A stretch of 64,000 nucleotides of DNA from Micropterus salmoides (Eukaryota; Chordata; Actinopteri; Centrarchiformes; Centrarchidae), in NCBI RefSeq assembly GCF_014851395.1, contig NW_024040152.1, forward strand, positions 15,154,308-15,218,307, written 5' to 3'. A program made the translations under genes and the position numbers. Below the pieces are notes generated by a model. The model was not told the DNA's origin. It was given only the letters and a program-made list of their open reading frames with translations, and did no database searches. Below, piece by piece: positions 35,301 through 48,200 of this stretch (positions within the stretch are counted from its first letter, which is position 1; the number at the start of each line of letters is the position of its first letter).

Positions 35301-38300
35301 TGCCCGTAAGGCTGTGATATCTCGGGTAGTAGAGCTGACAGATGACCGCTCAGCTCTTAAACTGGAAGTGTCCTCTCTTCAGGAAACAGTCTCACGATTA
35401 GAGGGGCGGATGAAGGAGAAGGAAGAGGAAAATAAGAGGTGTAGAAGATTGTTCTTGATATTTTCCTATTTTGAAATTGTATGTTAAATCTTTTTATTAT
35501 AATACTGTATATACTGCTGTTACAATAACTTTGTGCTTTAAATTCACTCTTTCCCATAGACTTCGAAAAGAACTGGAAACATGCCAATCTGAAGATCCTG
35601 ATGTGAGGAGGCATTGTTATTTTCAAACATTTGTCAACTAAATCACAAAGATGTAGTGTAACAGTAATACTGCATTGGAAAGCTTTTTTAAGATTCAGTA
35701 ACTGCTCCGTGTTAATTATGATGCATGAAACTGGTGCACATACCACATTAAATAGCATGAATCTTTCCATTCAGGCCTCTCTACCCTCATCCGTGCGTCA
35801 CTTCTCTCGTTCTGAAATGGCTCGTGTGGTCATGGAGAAGAACCAATATAAACAGCGTCTGTTTGAGCTGCAGGAAGCAGTAAGACGTAGTCAGACACTC
35901 AGGTAACTTTACTACTGAATCAACATTGTTGTTGTATAGAAAGTTTTCTTTTTTTAATTTTGTTTAAAGTAGATGTCTTTTCCCAAAGAGAATTTGCAAT
36001 TTGGCTAAAATAAAAATATTTCTTCAGGTTTTTGTCTCCATCATTTAGTGTTTTTTCTTTGTTATAGAGCAACAAAGAGGGAGAGGTTAACAGAGGAGAA
36101 GAGGTTAAGTGTTTGGAGAAAGTAAGTGTATTATCTGTCATCTAATCTTGTTTGATCTAAAGAGAGAACATTTCACATTGTATAGCATACTCATCCTCTT
36201 GTCAGTTGAACTTGTAGTAAAGTTAATGTTAAAGATTACCTTAAAACAACTCAATAATGTGAAACAATATGCTGTATAAATAAACAATTGGGAAAATTGT
36301 ATTACCAGGAGGTGACGTTCACCGGGTTGCCTTGATCTTCAACCTGCAGTCAGTAAACACATTAAAATATCAATTTCAAAACCACTTTACTGTACCACTT
36401 GGTTTCTAAAACCGTCACCAAAATAAATCTGTATTTTATGGAGGCAACACAGAACGACTGATACATACATTAGTATGCTAAGTAATTTCATGCTTTGTAA
36501 TATGCTGTAGTCAGATAGTTTGTGCTCCATATAAAATATTGTGGGTTTATTTTTATTTTATTTTTTTACATCATATGAAAGGTTCAACCGCTTGTTTGGC
36601 CTGTCCAAGGAGCCCTTAATCCCACCTTCTGCTTCTGCATTTGCCATGCCAACTTCTCCATCGCTCACTCACTCGCCTCTGGGGTCTCCACCACTACCGG
36701 CTGTCAGTCAAACTCACGCTGAGTACGTTAGTGTTTCTGGCCACTGGCCATGTTTCACTTGCATATGCTTTTCTGTTTGCATCATGTATTTTCAACAAAA
36801 TTGAATATTTTATAAAAGGCTCAGTCAAGCTGATTAACACCAGAGGCATCCTCTCCAGATCCGCTTCTCCTGCTGCTCCGTCCCCTCGTGTCAGGAGGAG
36901 AGAACTCTACAGAGACATTCGCACACACATTTGGGGATCACTTGGGAAGCGGCAGATACACGGGTGGAGCACACCACTGGCGAACACACAGGTGTAGAGG
37001 AGAACATCCTCAAAATGCGCCTAATGTTCCCCTGGATGTTATGAGTCTGAATTCTGCATTTTGTTATCTGAGTTATTTGAACTAAACCAATTTTAAAAGA
37101 AATCTTACTTTCCATTCATCTCACCACATTGGATGGACGAGACTTGCCACAGAGAGTTTAAAATACTCAGATGTATACATTTCTACAATTCTAACAATGT
37201 CCTGGTGATTAACTGTCATTATTGCAGGAATCCCATGAATCTGTGCCAGAGCCTAAGGATGTTCCTGTTCTAGTGCAGCTCAGACTGTTGGATCAGAGAG
37301 ACTCCACAGCAAAGGTAGATATTTTCACATGAAACTTAGCAGCCTGTACATCATACATCTGGTGCATTTAAATAATAATAATAATAATAAATGCATCTAA
37401 ATTGTGTTTCTCTTCAGCTGAACTGTGCAGTCGCAGTCACACCTGAGCTTTCAGGAGAGGCCACAGTAAGTCTCATTATCCTGGTTTAATAGCAACTGTA
37501 GTCATACTCTAATCACCATGTTCAGTGCCACCCAGGGACATGTCTTTTCATGCCACTCATCTTTCCAAACTCCATATCTGTCCTTCTCTGCCAGTGTTCT
37601 GTGTGGGTAGTTTCTGGTCCTGCCTCCTGCAGTGATATTACAGTGATTGATCCTGCACGGTCCAACACAGTACTGGATCAATTCAGCCTCCCACCCACAG
37701 CTCCTGCTCTCTGCATCTGCGCTGTGCCTCCAATAGGTTAGTGCCACTACAATGGGCTGCAGCAGGTGCCAACAAACAACGTGTCTAATGTATTCTGTAC
37801 TTGTATTATCCCTCACACCTCGTACTGATGATTATATGGAAATGTTTTGGAAATGAACTCTTCCTATTTGGCCTTTCCTTTTGACACAATCTTTCCGGTC
37901 TTGTTATATCAGGTGACACTGCAGGAACTGTGTGGATTGGAACTCAGGAAGGAAGGTAAAGTCTGCTGAATAAGCAGCTCACTTCAGCAAATAACACTCA
38001 CTCTACATAGAAAGTACTGACCCCCCCCCCCTTCTCCCACTGTCTCACAGTTTACTGGTACACTCAGCCTCTGCTGGTAGGAGGCGCTGTCTGCAGTCTG
38101 TGTCCCTCTCAGAGGGTGTTCATTCGCTCAAGTTAGTTTTATCCACTCTAAAGCATATTTATATAGTATTTAAGTATTAGCATTTCATTATTGTCTGTCT
38201 TAATGTGACATTGACTTATCATCATTTCTTTATTGACTCAATCTGACAGGTATTCCCAGGGTCAAGTCATAGCTGGTTTAGCTGACGGGACTTTAGCTTT

Positions 38301-40093
38301 TTTCTCACACAGTTCGGGTAATGGTTTCCTCTAGTCATATTTGACTGTCTCAGTCCGTCTCTCCATTTTGCATGCTTCACATAACTTAATGTTTAGTGAC
38401 ATCAATGATGAAGCAATGTGTGCTGTGACTGACAGGTGGCTGGAATCTACAGTCACCTTCTGTGATGCCTCTCGGATCAAACCCTTTGCAGCCCATTCGC
38501 TGCTGCCTTGTAAAAGGTAGCCGCTTGTGGGTGGGATATTGGAACAGAGTCCATGTGGTTAACACTGACAGCAAAAAGGTTGAGGTAAGAAACAGAGAAG
38601 GTTCCTACTTCCCTTGTGTCTTATGTTCACACCGTCTTTGAACTCACCGTCATTTCCCTGACCTTACAGCAAACATTCTTGGTGTCTGAACGCAGCGAGC
38701 AGCAGGTTCGTTTCCTTTGTGCGGGTGGAAGTGGTGTTTGGACATCGTGCCGACTTGACCCAATCCTCAGGCTCTTTGACTGGTCCACTGGACGGCCGCT
38801 ACAGGAAGTCGATTTTACTGCTTTGGTCACGAAAACATTAGGTCCTGAACTATATCTATTTTTTTATCCATTACAAACTTATTTTAAATGTAAACATAAT
38901 ACATTCACAGGTGCACATGTACAGTGTGACTATGTATTATCTCTGGAATCTGCAGTATTACAGTATGTTTCAGCATAGTAGTAATTTCCCAGAATGTCAG
39001 CAAGCACAGTTTCAGCTCATAACGGTACTGCTCACACCAGTGTTTGTGATTAGCTAAACACTTGATGGAAGTCTTTTTGTCAATACTTCCTTTTGGTTTG
39101 TGTTTTTTCATGTTAAACAGCGGCTTTTATGGTTTTTAACAGTATGTGCAAGTTTCTCTGTGATTTGTGTGGCAGCATTTCATAATCAAACTGACAAAAG
39201 GTCTTCCTCCCCAGGGAATAAAGCATCAGTCTATGGACTACAAATGTAGGATTTATTATTGGCCGTGTTTATGCCATAGCTTGATTGTTTTGGGTCAGGC
39301 AGCTGAGTTAAATCTCTTTCCAGCAGCTCAGCAAACATGTTTCTGTCTCCCTTTGTAGGCCAAGCTTTCCTGATACTCTCACCTCTCCAGATCTCGTCTC
39401 TCGCAGTCATCTCTGGCCGCCTGTGGGTGGGCACAGGGGGTGGTGCCATTTTCTCCATCCCATTATCTATAAGTGAGTTTATTTCAACTGAAGATATAAG
39501 TACATAAGTCAGAAATTAGCTCTGTTCAGTATTTACTATATTAATGACCGTCTACAGCATCAGAGGACGTTTCCATCCCATATTGCTCCATTGCATCAGC
39601 CCAGCTGTGTTACCATGGACATAGACAAGCTGTGCGGTTCATTGTTGCTGCACCTGGTAAGAATCTGATGGTCTTTAAGCTACATGCTTGCTTCACTTGC
39701 TTGCTGTATTTGTCTTTTACTGATTATGTAATCATCTTTGCTCCACAGGTTGTTTGATCACCTCTCCTGGCAGCAGCACTGTCACTACCTCTCAGCTTAT
39801 TCTCAGTGGAGGAGAGGGCTACATCAACTTCCGAATTGGTGAGTGGAAGGATCACACAATTGTGATGTCAAATTGTTTGAAGTTGTCAGATGTATTTGAT
39901 CAGCGTTGCAGTCATTTACCGTTTAATCAGTGCTGTGTCTATTAAATGCCTAACTTAGCCGTCCACTTTTTCAGGAGATGACGCCAGTGATGGATCAGTT
40001 GAATTGTCCCAAGTTACACCTCAGCGGTCTGAACGCAGTCACATGATCATCTGGCAGAATCCCACCCCCTCTGTGCCCAGCCCAGCCCTCTGA
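32326..40093 (+). CDS. spag9: JIP3/JIP4 (SPAG9)-family kinase and motor scaffold
   Basis: JIP3/4 proteins scaffold JNK/p38 cascades and link cargo to kinesin-1 and dynein. Twenty-seven exons give 994 residues: 32326-32424, 32559-32753, 32855-32975, 33100-33170, 33304-33368, 33764-33836, 33925-34094, 34223-34491, 34995-35052, 35286-35438, 35560-35602, 35775-35902, 36068-36121, 36582-36722, 36859-36991, 37228-37314, 37418-37465, 37595-37736, 37913-37955, 38051-38131, 38250-38317, 38436-38584, 38670-38841, 39359-39472, 39558-39656, 39749-39838, 39975-40093. All phases agree. Domains: RH1 at about 25-95, long Glu/Arg coiled coil to about 165, acidic linker, RH2 at about 445-490 (SRSEMARVVMEKNQYKQRL), then a WD40-like propeller (ADGTLAFF, RLWVGTGGGAIFSIPLS, ILSGGEGYINFRIGDD, SHMIIWQ). 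SPAG9 is about 1320 residues, so this member is compact. The exon 23 donor (GTCCTG) is weak. The paralogue assignment is tentative. Poly(A) signal: ATTAAA at 41051-41056. Confidence 0.85.
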
Positions 40094-41506
40094 CATTGCC
40101 CACCTCCCTGTCCTGCCCTTTCAGCATGAGATACAGATGGAGCAGACATATATACTATATACCACCTAGACACAACATTGGTGCTTTCAAGGAACTTAAT
40201 GAGTCAACGACTCAATGTGGAAGCAATAAAAATGATCCTCTAAAATCACATGATACCCACTGTCCTTACTATTCTTGTTTATGTCCTTTGTCATGGATGG
40301 TAATACCTTATAGTTGATCTTCATCTGATTTTATATCTTTTCTGTTATGTTGGTCAGTAATGTTGCTGTCTGATTGTTAATAGCCCTTTTTTACCTTTGA
40401 ACTGACATTGCATTCAGTTTCCCTGACTTACAGGTATGTGATACATTTTTCTACCAGACATCTGTTGGGGGATTCTGCATGTTCTTAAACAACAACAATC
40501 TTCATGCAACCAAGTGGGCACCGGGGTCCTCCTGTCATACATCTTTTGATCATAAAGTGCTGAACTTAATGTGGCTGCTCTTGAAGTTACTGTGTACATA
40601 CTTTGTTAACTGTGAACTGGAAACGGGTCATCTCTCAGCGTAAAGACAATCATTCTTATTTCCTGATGCTGCAGTGGATTTGGGTTGTCTTTTGATTGTG
40701 ATGTGTGTGTGGGTTTTTTTTTTTTTTTTTTTCCCACTTTATTTTACAATTCTACCCGTCCACATTAGATGTGATGTGATTACAAATAACTGCACATTTT
40801 AACTGTGTCTTTATAAAAAAATATGTGATCTCATCTTTTAAATGAACAATGTCAGTGCTTGTCCTTTGAAATTATTTATTTTCTCAGTTATTTCTTTGAA
40901 TGTCTTCATTTGATTTGTTTTAATTTGATTTCAGTATCTTTTGTTAAATAAGGGAGAGAACATCTGTGTCCTTTGCAGTATTTATGTGCAATTCCAAGTT
41001 TGTGCACATGTTTATGATCATAGCAGCTCCATATCCTTCTTGGAAAGAAAATTAAAACTTTATTATTTGTTCTGACTCAACCATGTACAAATATTATTAA
41101 AAAATTTCATTTAAATCAAATATTTCATTCTGAGTAGTATTTCTGTAGCAGTTAAGGCAAGAGATGAATGAATTACTCCAGAGAAAAGCAACAAAATAAT
41201 ACTGCAGATTTATATTTTTAATATTCATATATTGTAATCTATAGAAGTGTCTTAAATTACAATCCTGGGTGTAGTCCACATATAACCTCTTAAGCAGAGA
41301 GGAAATTCTTTGTTCTTATGAAAACACGATTGATACTGGCAGTTTGTTCGTGTGAAAGAGGTGTTTGTGAAATCCACAAGAGAAGTGTTTATGAAGAGAA
41401 TGACAACCAACACTCCTTTGCCTCAGGCAGTTTGGCTGTTTCCTGGATAAGGACAGCCCTTCATGTCAGTCTAAGTTACTCGTTGGTATCTGTGGAGTCC
41501 ACACAA
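40094..41506. other. Convergent 3' UTRs with facing poly(A) signals
   Basis: Plus-strand ATTAAA at 41051-41056 and minus-strand AATAAA at 41059-41064 are three bases apart, so the JIP-like and TMEM238-like transcripts appear to end at almost the same point from opposite sides. A poly-T run lies at about 40717-40733. No coding sequence. Confidence 0.6.
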
Positions 41507-41836
41507 CTATGTTGGGCTGCCGTCTGTCCTGGGGATCCGTATCCTGCGGCTAAGGGAGCTGGCAAGGCGGTCCACAGCTCCACCCATAGCCCCCCTCAAC
41601 TCCTTTTTGGAGGTCAGACCCTCAATATTGCCACTGTACCACATGACCCAGCCTGCCATGGACAGTAGCACCAGCAGGACTCCTGTGTACACCAGCAGAT
41701 CCCCAAAGTCTCTCCCTTTGATCTCTAGTTGAGCAAAGACCCCCAGCAGCAGGGATATCACACCCAACAGGTCCATCAGCACAGCAAATGCCAGGGCCAG
41801 CCTACAGTGAGACACGCCGTCATATTTACGTGCCAT
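41507..41836 (-). CDS. tmem238: TMEM238-family small membrane protein
   Basis: 109-residue protein in one coding exon on the minus strand. Two predicted helices lie at about residues 12-34 and 46-67. The core between and after them (GVFAQLEIKGRDFGDLLVY, then GWVMWYSGN) is characteristic of TMEM238/TMEM238L. The C-terminus is basic (LSRRIRIPR). The function of the family is not known. Met at 41836 sits in a strong context (GCCATGG) just after an acceptor (TTTTTCAG, exon start 41843), so an upstream noncoding exon is implied; its donor is ACCG|GTAAGT with exon end at 42217. It is tail to tail with the JIP-like gene and head to head with ccdc106. TMEM238 (19q13.42) and TMEM238L (17p13.1) are both possible orthologues; the symbol reflects the ccdc106/u2af2 neighbourhood. 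Confidence 0.85.
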   Translation of the reverse strand: MARKYDGVSHCRLALAFAVLMDLLGVISLLLGVFAQLEIKGRDFGDLLVYTGVLLVLLSMAGWVMWYSGNIEGLTSKKELRGAMGGAVDRLASSLSRRIRIPRTDGSPT

Positions 41837-42217
41837 GGCTGCACTGAAAAACAGAGTGGATGATGTCATATGGAAATGTAGCCTTCCTCATATATATCTT
41901 CTGACTCAAATGAAAAAAAATACAAATATTATTTAATAATTATTTACCAACTAATCAGCTATATGGGCCAGTAATGTTTCCTCTATACTCAAATAACGTA
42001 ATTTTAAAACAACAGCAACTTGAAAAGGATATTTACAGTACTGGCTTTTGTTTATGGCTTAACGTTACACGTTTTACACCACCCCATGTATTTACAGTCA
42101 AAACAAGTGCCACACCTGTCAGAGACTTATTTTACAGGCAAACCAATGACAAAGTCACACATTATACATTATTAGCCTACACATTTTAACGAAAAAACTA
42201 AATCGCAAACACTTACC

Positions 42218-42539
42218 GGTACGTTACTTGATTGCTGAGTATTTAACAGTTGTAACGTGCTTTTGACTCTACAGAGCCACCAGTCAACACTGAAACCTGA
42301 CACCTCGTCACCTGCTCCACCTGTCTTACTAGCTAACAATAAAGTTGTCATTGATGAACATGGAAATTTCGGTGCACATTTTGTCACAGAATTAATTTAT
42401 AATACTATTATTATAGTATTATTTTTTATTATAGTATTATAGTATTACCTTATATAAGCTACTAATAAGTATTTACTAAGCACTTCAACCTTACGTACTT
42501 TACACTAACTTTACTGCATATCCAATTATTTTGTACATA

Positions 42540-42583
<44 letters not shown>

Positions 42584-43321
42584 TTTAAAAGTCTCGCCGC
42601 TTTAAACACTGTCATAAGCTAAAATAAACTTTACTAACAAAGCCTTTTCACTTTACTTTTTCGATCAGTACCTTTAACTTTCCGGAAATGACGCAGGAGG
42701 CTGTTGAAAAAATAAAAAAGCGATAATTGTTATTGTTAGCTTGTTAGCTAGCAGACGAACCCATGAATGGAGATATGACTGAGTAATAACGTCTTATTAC
42801 ATGTGCACGATTAAGTTATTACAAACGTAAAGTGGTATGTACCAATTTCTGCACAATATATTGGTAGCATGGAAATTCTAGTATATCTGAATGACGGAAA
42901 TAAACACTGAAGTGAACAGAAATTATGGAATTGTAAGTTTATATTCGTAGCTAAATTCTTGCTAACGTTGTGCGGAGCTAGCGTTAACTCGCTTCCATAT
43001 TGTGAACACATTACCTGGCCGCTACAAACCTGTATTTGAGTAATACATTTAGTTTTACTGTTTCGGTTTATACGTGCATGACCATAAAGGTATATAATTA
43101 AAGTAGCTTTGGGTTACTGGCTGTCTGAGCTTGCATAAACCACGAAACTGAACTGTACCTTCCGTGAATAAATGTGATTTTAAGCACTATATTTATGTTA
43201 CGATGCCATGTGTGCAGTGCATTAGTGTGAAATGCCCCAGCCAGTTACTCTGCATAGGCTAGCAACATTTCCTTAATACTTTAAACTAATCAAACATTCT
43301 CCACTTTGTCTGGTGTTTCAG
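42218..43321. promoter_or_regulatory. Divergent promoter region, TMEM238-like / ccdc106
   Basis: Contains the TMEM238-like noncoding first exon (minus strand, from 42217 up to about 42290), an (ATT)n microsatellite at 42540-42582, and an ETS-like TCCGGAAA at 42681-42688 followed by TGACGC. The first ccdc106 coding exon begins with ATG exactly at the acceptor TTTCAG (43322), so ccdc106 must have at least one upstream noncoding exon here. I could not fix its boundaries. Confidence 0.5.
42540..42582. repeat. (ATT)n microsatellite
   Basis: About 14 uninterrupted ATT units in the spacer between the TMEM238-like first exon and ccdc106. Confidence 0.95.
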
Positions 43322-45277
43322 ATGGAGGACGGAAACAGGACTGATGCTGCCTCCACATCCAAGAGCCACGCAGGCTCACTCCACCTGCAGAGTAATGGTT
43401 TAAAAACAGCAAATAAATATGATTTTCTTGCCTTTAGTTCTGGCATTATAATTAATTCTGTGCGTATTTTCTCCTGCTCAGCTCCAAAAAATGAGGATGC
43501 CTATGAAATTGCCATCCCCTATGAAGAGAACAACTTTGAGCAGCAAGGGTTTTTCAACCAGAGTGATCAAAATTTTGAAGGTGAATGTCAGAATCAATGC
43601 TATAAAATTCACTGTTATCTCTATCATGTTGATATATATACAATACATTAAAATATTATGATTTCTCAAACTATCCTGTCTGTCCTCCTCAGAGTCACCC
43701 CCATCCGCTGGCCCCTCTCCAGTCAACAACTCATACATGGTGATCACCAACCTGCGGACCCAGCTGCAGATCTCTCTGGAGAAAAACTCCTGGCTGCAGA
43801 AAAGAATTGAAGACTTGGAAGAGGAGAGGGACTTTCTTCGTTGCCAGCTGGACCGCTTCATCTTTTCCACAAAGAGCCAGGGACAGGAGCAGAGTCAGAG
43901 CCAGTACAGTAACGGTGAGAACAGAGGAGAGGTGTGAGATGATAACCAACAAGAATCATAGTACAAGTTGATTAGAAACAGAGCTTTTATAATGCTGGAA
44001 AACTAATTCTTAACTCTTGGTATTTGTTTCTCTGTAGGTTATGAATCTAGACGATTTAACTGGAGGGCAAGAAGAGAGGAAAATCGGCCTGCTGGTAAAA
44101 ACAAAGAATTATGTACTTTAATGCTAAATTAAAAAAGCAGTCATGGTTAAATATAGTTGTGCATAAGTTTGGCATGTTGCTTATTATGTTCATACTGTAT
44201 TATATAAATGTAATTAATCTTAAACTGCAGATTCTCAGTTATTATGGCTGTCTTCTCTTCATAGAGCAACAGAAGACGGAGTCACAGCATTTCACCTCAC
44301 GTCCGTTTATCCAACGAAGGCCTGGTCATCCAACCATGGTGCCTTCCAAAAACCATGTCTCCAGTCCACTTACCAATCAACTTGCCTCTATTAATGCTTT
44401 GTTCAACTCTACACAGTCCCAGGCCCTCTTGCAAGGCCATAGCCACAGTACTCCCATTACCACAGCTAGTGGCAGCAGCTGCAACAGCAGCAGTGCTACA
44501 AGGTCATCCATAAATGACATGAGTGGACATAGCAACGTAGGTCCAGGTAATACAAGTGGCACAAAGCTTTCCATCACGTTAACTGAGCTAGTATTTTGGA
44601 GGGAAAATACATTTTTAAAAAAGATGTTTGTGACTTTTATCTATTAGACTTTGTTGAGGATTTTTTTGTGTTCTCATCAGATTCGCTTTCACTCTTGGGA
44701 GAATCTGATGAGTACTTGGAGCAGGATGTTTACCTGGACGAGGAGGAAATGATATCAGGGGAAGATGTTATGTCAGATACCATTAACGGCAACAGACACC
44801 AATTAAAGAGAAGACGGGTCTTCCGCCCCCCTAGAGAGCGACAGAGAGGTAAGGAAACGACGAGAAAGATCCTGCAAAGCTCAAAAATTCAGTTTTATTG
44901 CTTACCCATAGACTGTCACAAGACTGTTGTAGTTAACTCCTGTACATTCTTTTTCTTAAGTGAAAGATGCTGCTGGAGTGCTGTTTCGCTACAAGAAGAT
45001 CCTACTTACATACCAGCGTCTGAAAAATATGTCCAAGGCCTTCCAGATCCATGGTGTGGACCGCAACACGGTGGCTTCTACCACACCCATTGCTGAGCTA
45101 CTACTAGTGGCCCCAGAGAAGGTGGCAGAGGTGGGTGAGTTTGACCCATCCAAGGAGAAGCTGCTGGACTATGCCCGGCGCTGCTACACTGCCCTGGATG
45201 AGGAGACACTCAGTAGGGTGCAGGCCTTGAAGAAGAATAATTTGCTCCTGCCTATCTCCTACAGGTTCAGACACTGA
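43322..45277 (+). CDS. ccdc106: Coiled-coil domain-containing protein 106
   Basis: CCDC106 is a nuclear protein reported to bind p53 and promote its degradation in human cells. Exons: 43322-43391, 43482-43580, 43693-43914, 44038-44094, 44265-44546, 44681-44848, 44961-45277; all in phase, 404 residues. Human CCDC106 is about 280; the extra length is a Ser/Asn/His-rich middle section (exon 5). Hallmarks: DAYEIAIPYEE near the start, the coiled coil NSWLQKRIEDLEEERDFLRC, and the conserved C-terminal block with ERQRVKDAAGVLFRYKKIL, VDRNTVASTTPIAELL, VAPEKVAEVGEFDPSKEKLL and LLPISYRFRH. A basic patch (LKRRRVFRPPRERQR) is a likely nuclear localisation signal. Intron 1 of the coding region is 90 nt, has no stop and keeps frame, so a variant with 30 more residues is possible. 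It lies upstream of u2af2 on the same strand, as in human 19q13.42. Confidence 0.95.
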
Positions 45278-48200
45278 GGGGAAAAAGACAGAGGAAATGT
45301 GAAGTGTCTCTGGAAAACAGTGGAGTTGGTGGTTAAGTGAGGACAGCAGAGGCAGTTGGGTTCTGCTGCAGCAAGCCAGCTCACCCCTGAGGCTCAGAGA
45401 TGTCCAGAAGCATGAGGAATTATTTTGCTATCTCAGAATCCTGGATATGGCCATGTGAACTGTAAACTGCAGCTGACATCCTTTGCTTTTCAAACAAAAG
45501 AACTTTCCACATCTCACTTTTATTATCAATATGATTGTACAGGAATGTCCGTTTCTGGCATGTCTGTGTGATTCAGAATTTGTGAACGAGAATATGTCTT
45601 TACTGTTATAGAGGGTATTGCTTTTCTTTAGTACTTAAATGAGTGTTAATCAACTTAGCTCATTCATGTTTCAGACCTGAGGTTTGGAGAGACACACAGA
45701 CCTTTTGTTTCTTGAACATCTGGTTCAGTTCGAGGCCAGTAGTTTATTAATTGATTGTCTAGATCAGTCTGTTCCTGACAGTCTAAATGATTTATTAACA
45801 GCATTTTTTATCACTTTTTTCATGCAATTTTGACACAATCATAAAAATATAGTAGTTTTCAATCATAATGTCTCTGTATGTTAAAATTATGATGCACCCC
45901 ATAGATTTTGTAGAAGTACGCCATGATTTTATGAAATAATCATTTACTTTTGTTTATATTGTTCTGTGTGTCTTTGTTTTAGTGTTTGATACTGCCATTA
46001 TATCCTCAAACACTTTTACTTGCCTTAATGCAATTTTGTGATTTCCTCACAAGACATGCAATAGTTTTAGGTCACTCCCTGAACACCCACTGAATTAGAT
46101 TCTTGGGAGTCAGTTTGCGTTCTCTTCTCTTTTCCATTTATTCTGGTTAAAGAGAAGGAAACAGAGGTGATCATGAACTGACTATAGTCCAACATTATGT
46201 GGCAAATTCAGTTTTAACAGTAACTTCTGGCAACAAGAGCCACTTGTTTTTAGTTAACAATCATATACACAAATATGTTCGTGACATTGTGTTTGACTCA
46301 TAATAATAACACATGTTGGTCTTGGGCCCAGTTTTAACAATACTGTTTTATTTTGCATTAATCTGTTGTACCCACAAAGGGTTTACAGTAAATGTCACTA
46401 CTTATAGTTCTGGTATTGAGGCTGTTGTAATGCTTTTGTGACAACAATACCTTTTGTAAAATACAGTACAAAGCATTTACTATACTAGCTATTTGTAACA
46501 TTGTGTAAAGTTTGGTTCTGTGTGAAAAATTGTGGACATTAATCACAACAGTTTTGCAGTGTGAGTTACAGCATCAGCGAAAGCAGCTAGTTTGTAGAGA
46601 TCTTGTCAAAATTTGAAATTTTCAAAGAAGCAGCCATGTTGACTGTATTGTATGACAATGTGTGATGTTTATACAAATACAGTGACATGATAAGATCTCT
46701 TGGAATTAAACAGATTAGCTTACAGTGAAATACAGGGACTCTTGGCTTACATTTCCATATCTCAATTATCCCTGTCCTAAAACAAAAGAGAGATAGGTAC
46801 TTAAATCAGTGGAAGTTATGCGTTTTTCACTGTCTGATTGTTTGTATGGATATAAAGCAAGCCGTGTAAGGTGCAGTGCAAACTTGCAAAATCATACCAG
46901 GTTGCATATAATACAGTAATCTGTTCTCATTTTTATGTCTCACATTTATGTGTACTGAGTGAAATGTGTATCTAACTGAAACAAAGCCTATCATTCACCA
47001 AATGTATAGTAAGACTCAAATGTCATTAAGGCATTTGATTTCTCACAAAATTGAGATTTATTAATCTGTAAAGTCCAACATTAAAGAAATGATTATCATT
47101 GGGGACTTCAAGTAAAGTGTTAACTGATTTTTGTAGTATAATTTAACTTGTCTGTGGGGAAGTGTGCATACATACAACTATGTACAATTCTTTCTTCTCT
47201 TACAAATGTATTTATTTTAATTACCTTATACTTTCCACTTCCTCCAGATAAAACAATGTAGTCAGAATGCTATACTTGGAGGAAAGTGTATTAGAGGAAA
47301 AAACTGAATATGATCAAAGAGTTTGTGAATATTTTAGTTAATTTGATAAGCCCAGCATTTTTAGATTGAAATAAATCTGACAAATAGTCATGACTTCTTA
47401 AGACTTGAAACTGGCTACCTGAAAAATAAAAAGTTAGTCCCACTTTAGACAACATACCTAAAGATTATTTTCATTGTCGATTAATCTGCTGATTATTTTC
47501 TCGATTAATCGATTAGTTATTTGGTCTATAAAATGTCAGAAAATGGTGGAAAATATTGATCAGTGTTTCCCAAAGCCAAAGATGACATCCTCTCTGACAT
47601 GTCTCCTTTTGTCCACGACCCAAACATGGGCATGGACGAGCAAAGAAACCAGGAAATATTCACATTTAAGAAGCTGAAATCAGAGAATTTTGAAAAACTA
47701 CTCAAACAATTAATAAATTATCAAAATAGTTGTCAAATAATTTAATTTAAGTAATCGATTAATCTGTTTAATTTTATTTAATAGTTGGCAACAAATGGAT
47801 TAATCGCTGCATCTCTAGTTAGCAGATAAGACTCAAACTTTATTCGGAAAAGAATAAGTAAGGGCAATAATGGAAACCTGATTTTTCTTCAGTGTGATTT
47901 GAGCAGTGTGGCGTTCAAACGTCTTTTTCACTCACCGGAAACTTGTCATTCATCAACTTCCGGTGTCACGGGGTGCCTGGGAGACGGAGCAAAAAAGCGG
48001 GCATACCGAAATCTTTCTTGTTTTCACTTGGCTTAAAGCATTTGAAAGCGTGTATATTTGACCTATAAAGTCAAACAACTGCGCCTCGTTGGCCAGTGAC
48101 CCCGTGGGATTTGCTTTTGGCTTTGAATACAGCCTCATTCATTCGGTTTTCGTTGTAGCTAGTTCGCTAACTAGCGTCCACACCAGCGTCTGGAGCAGCA

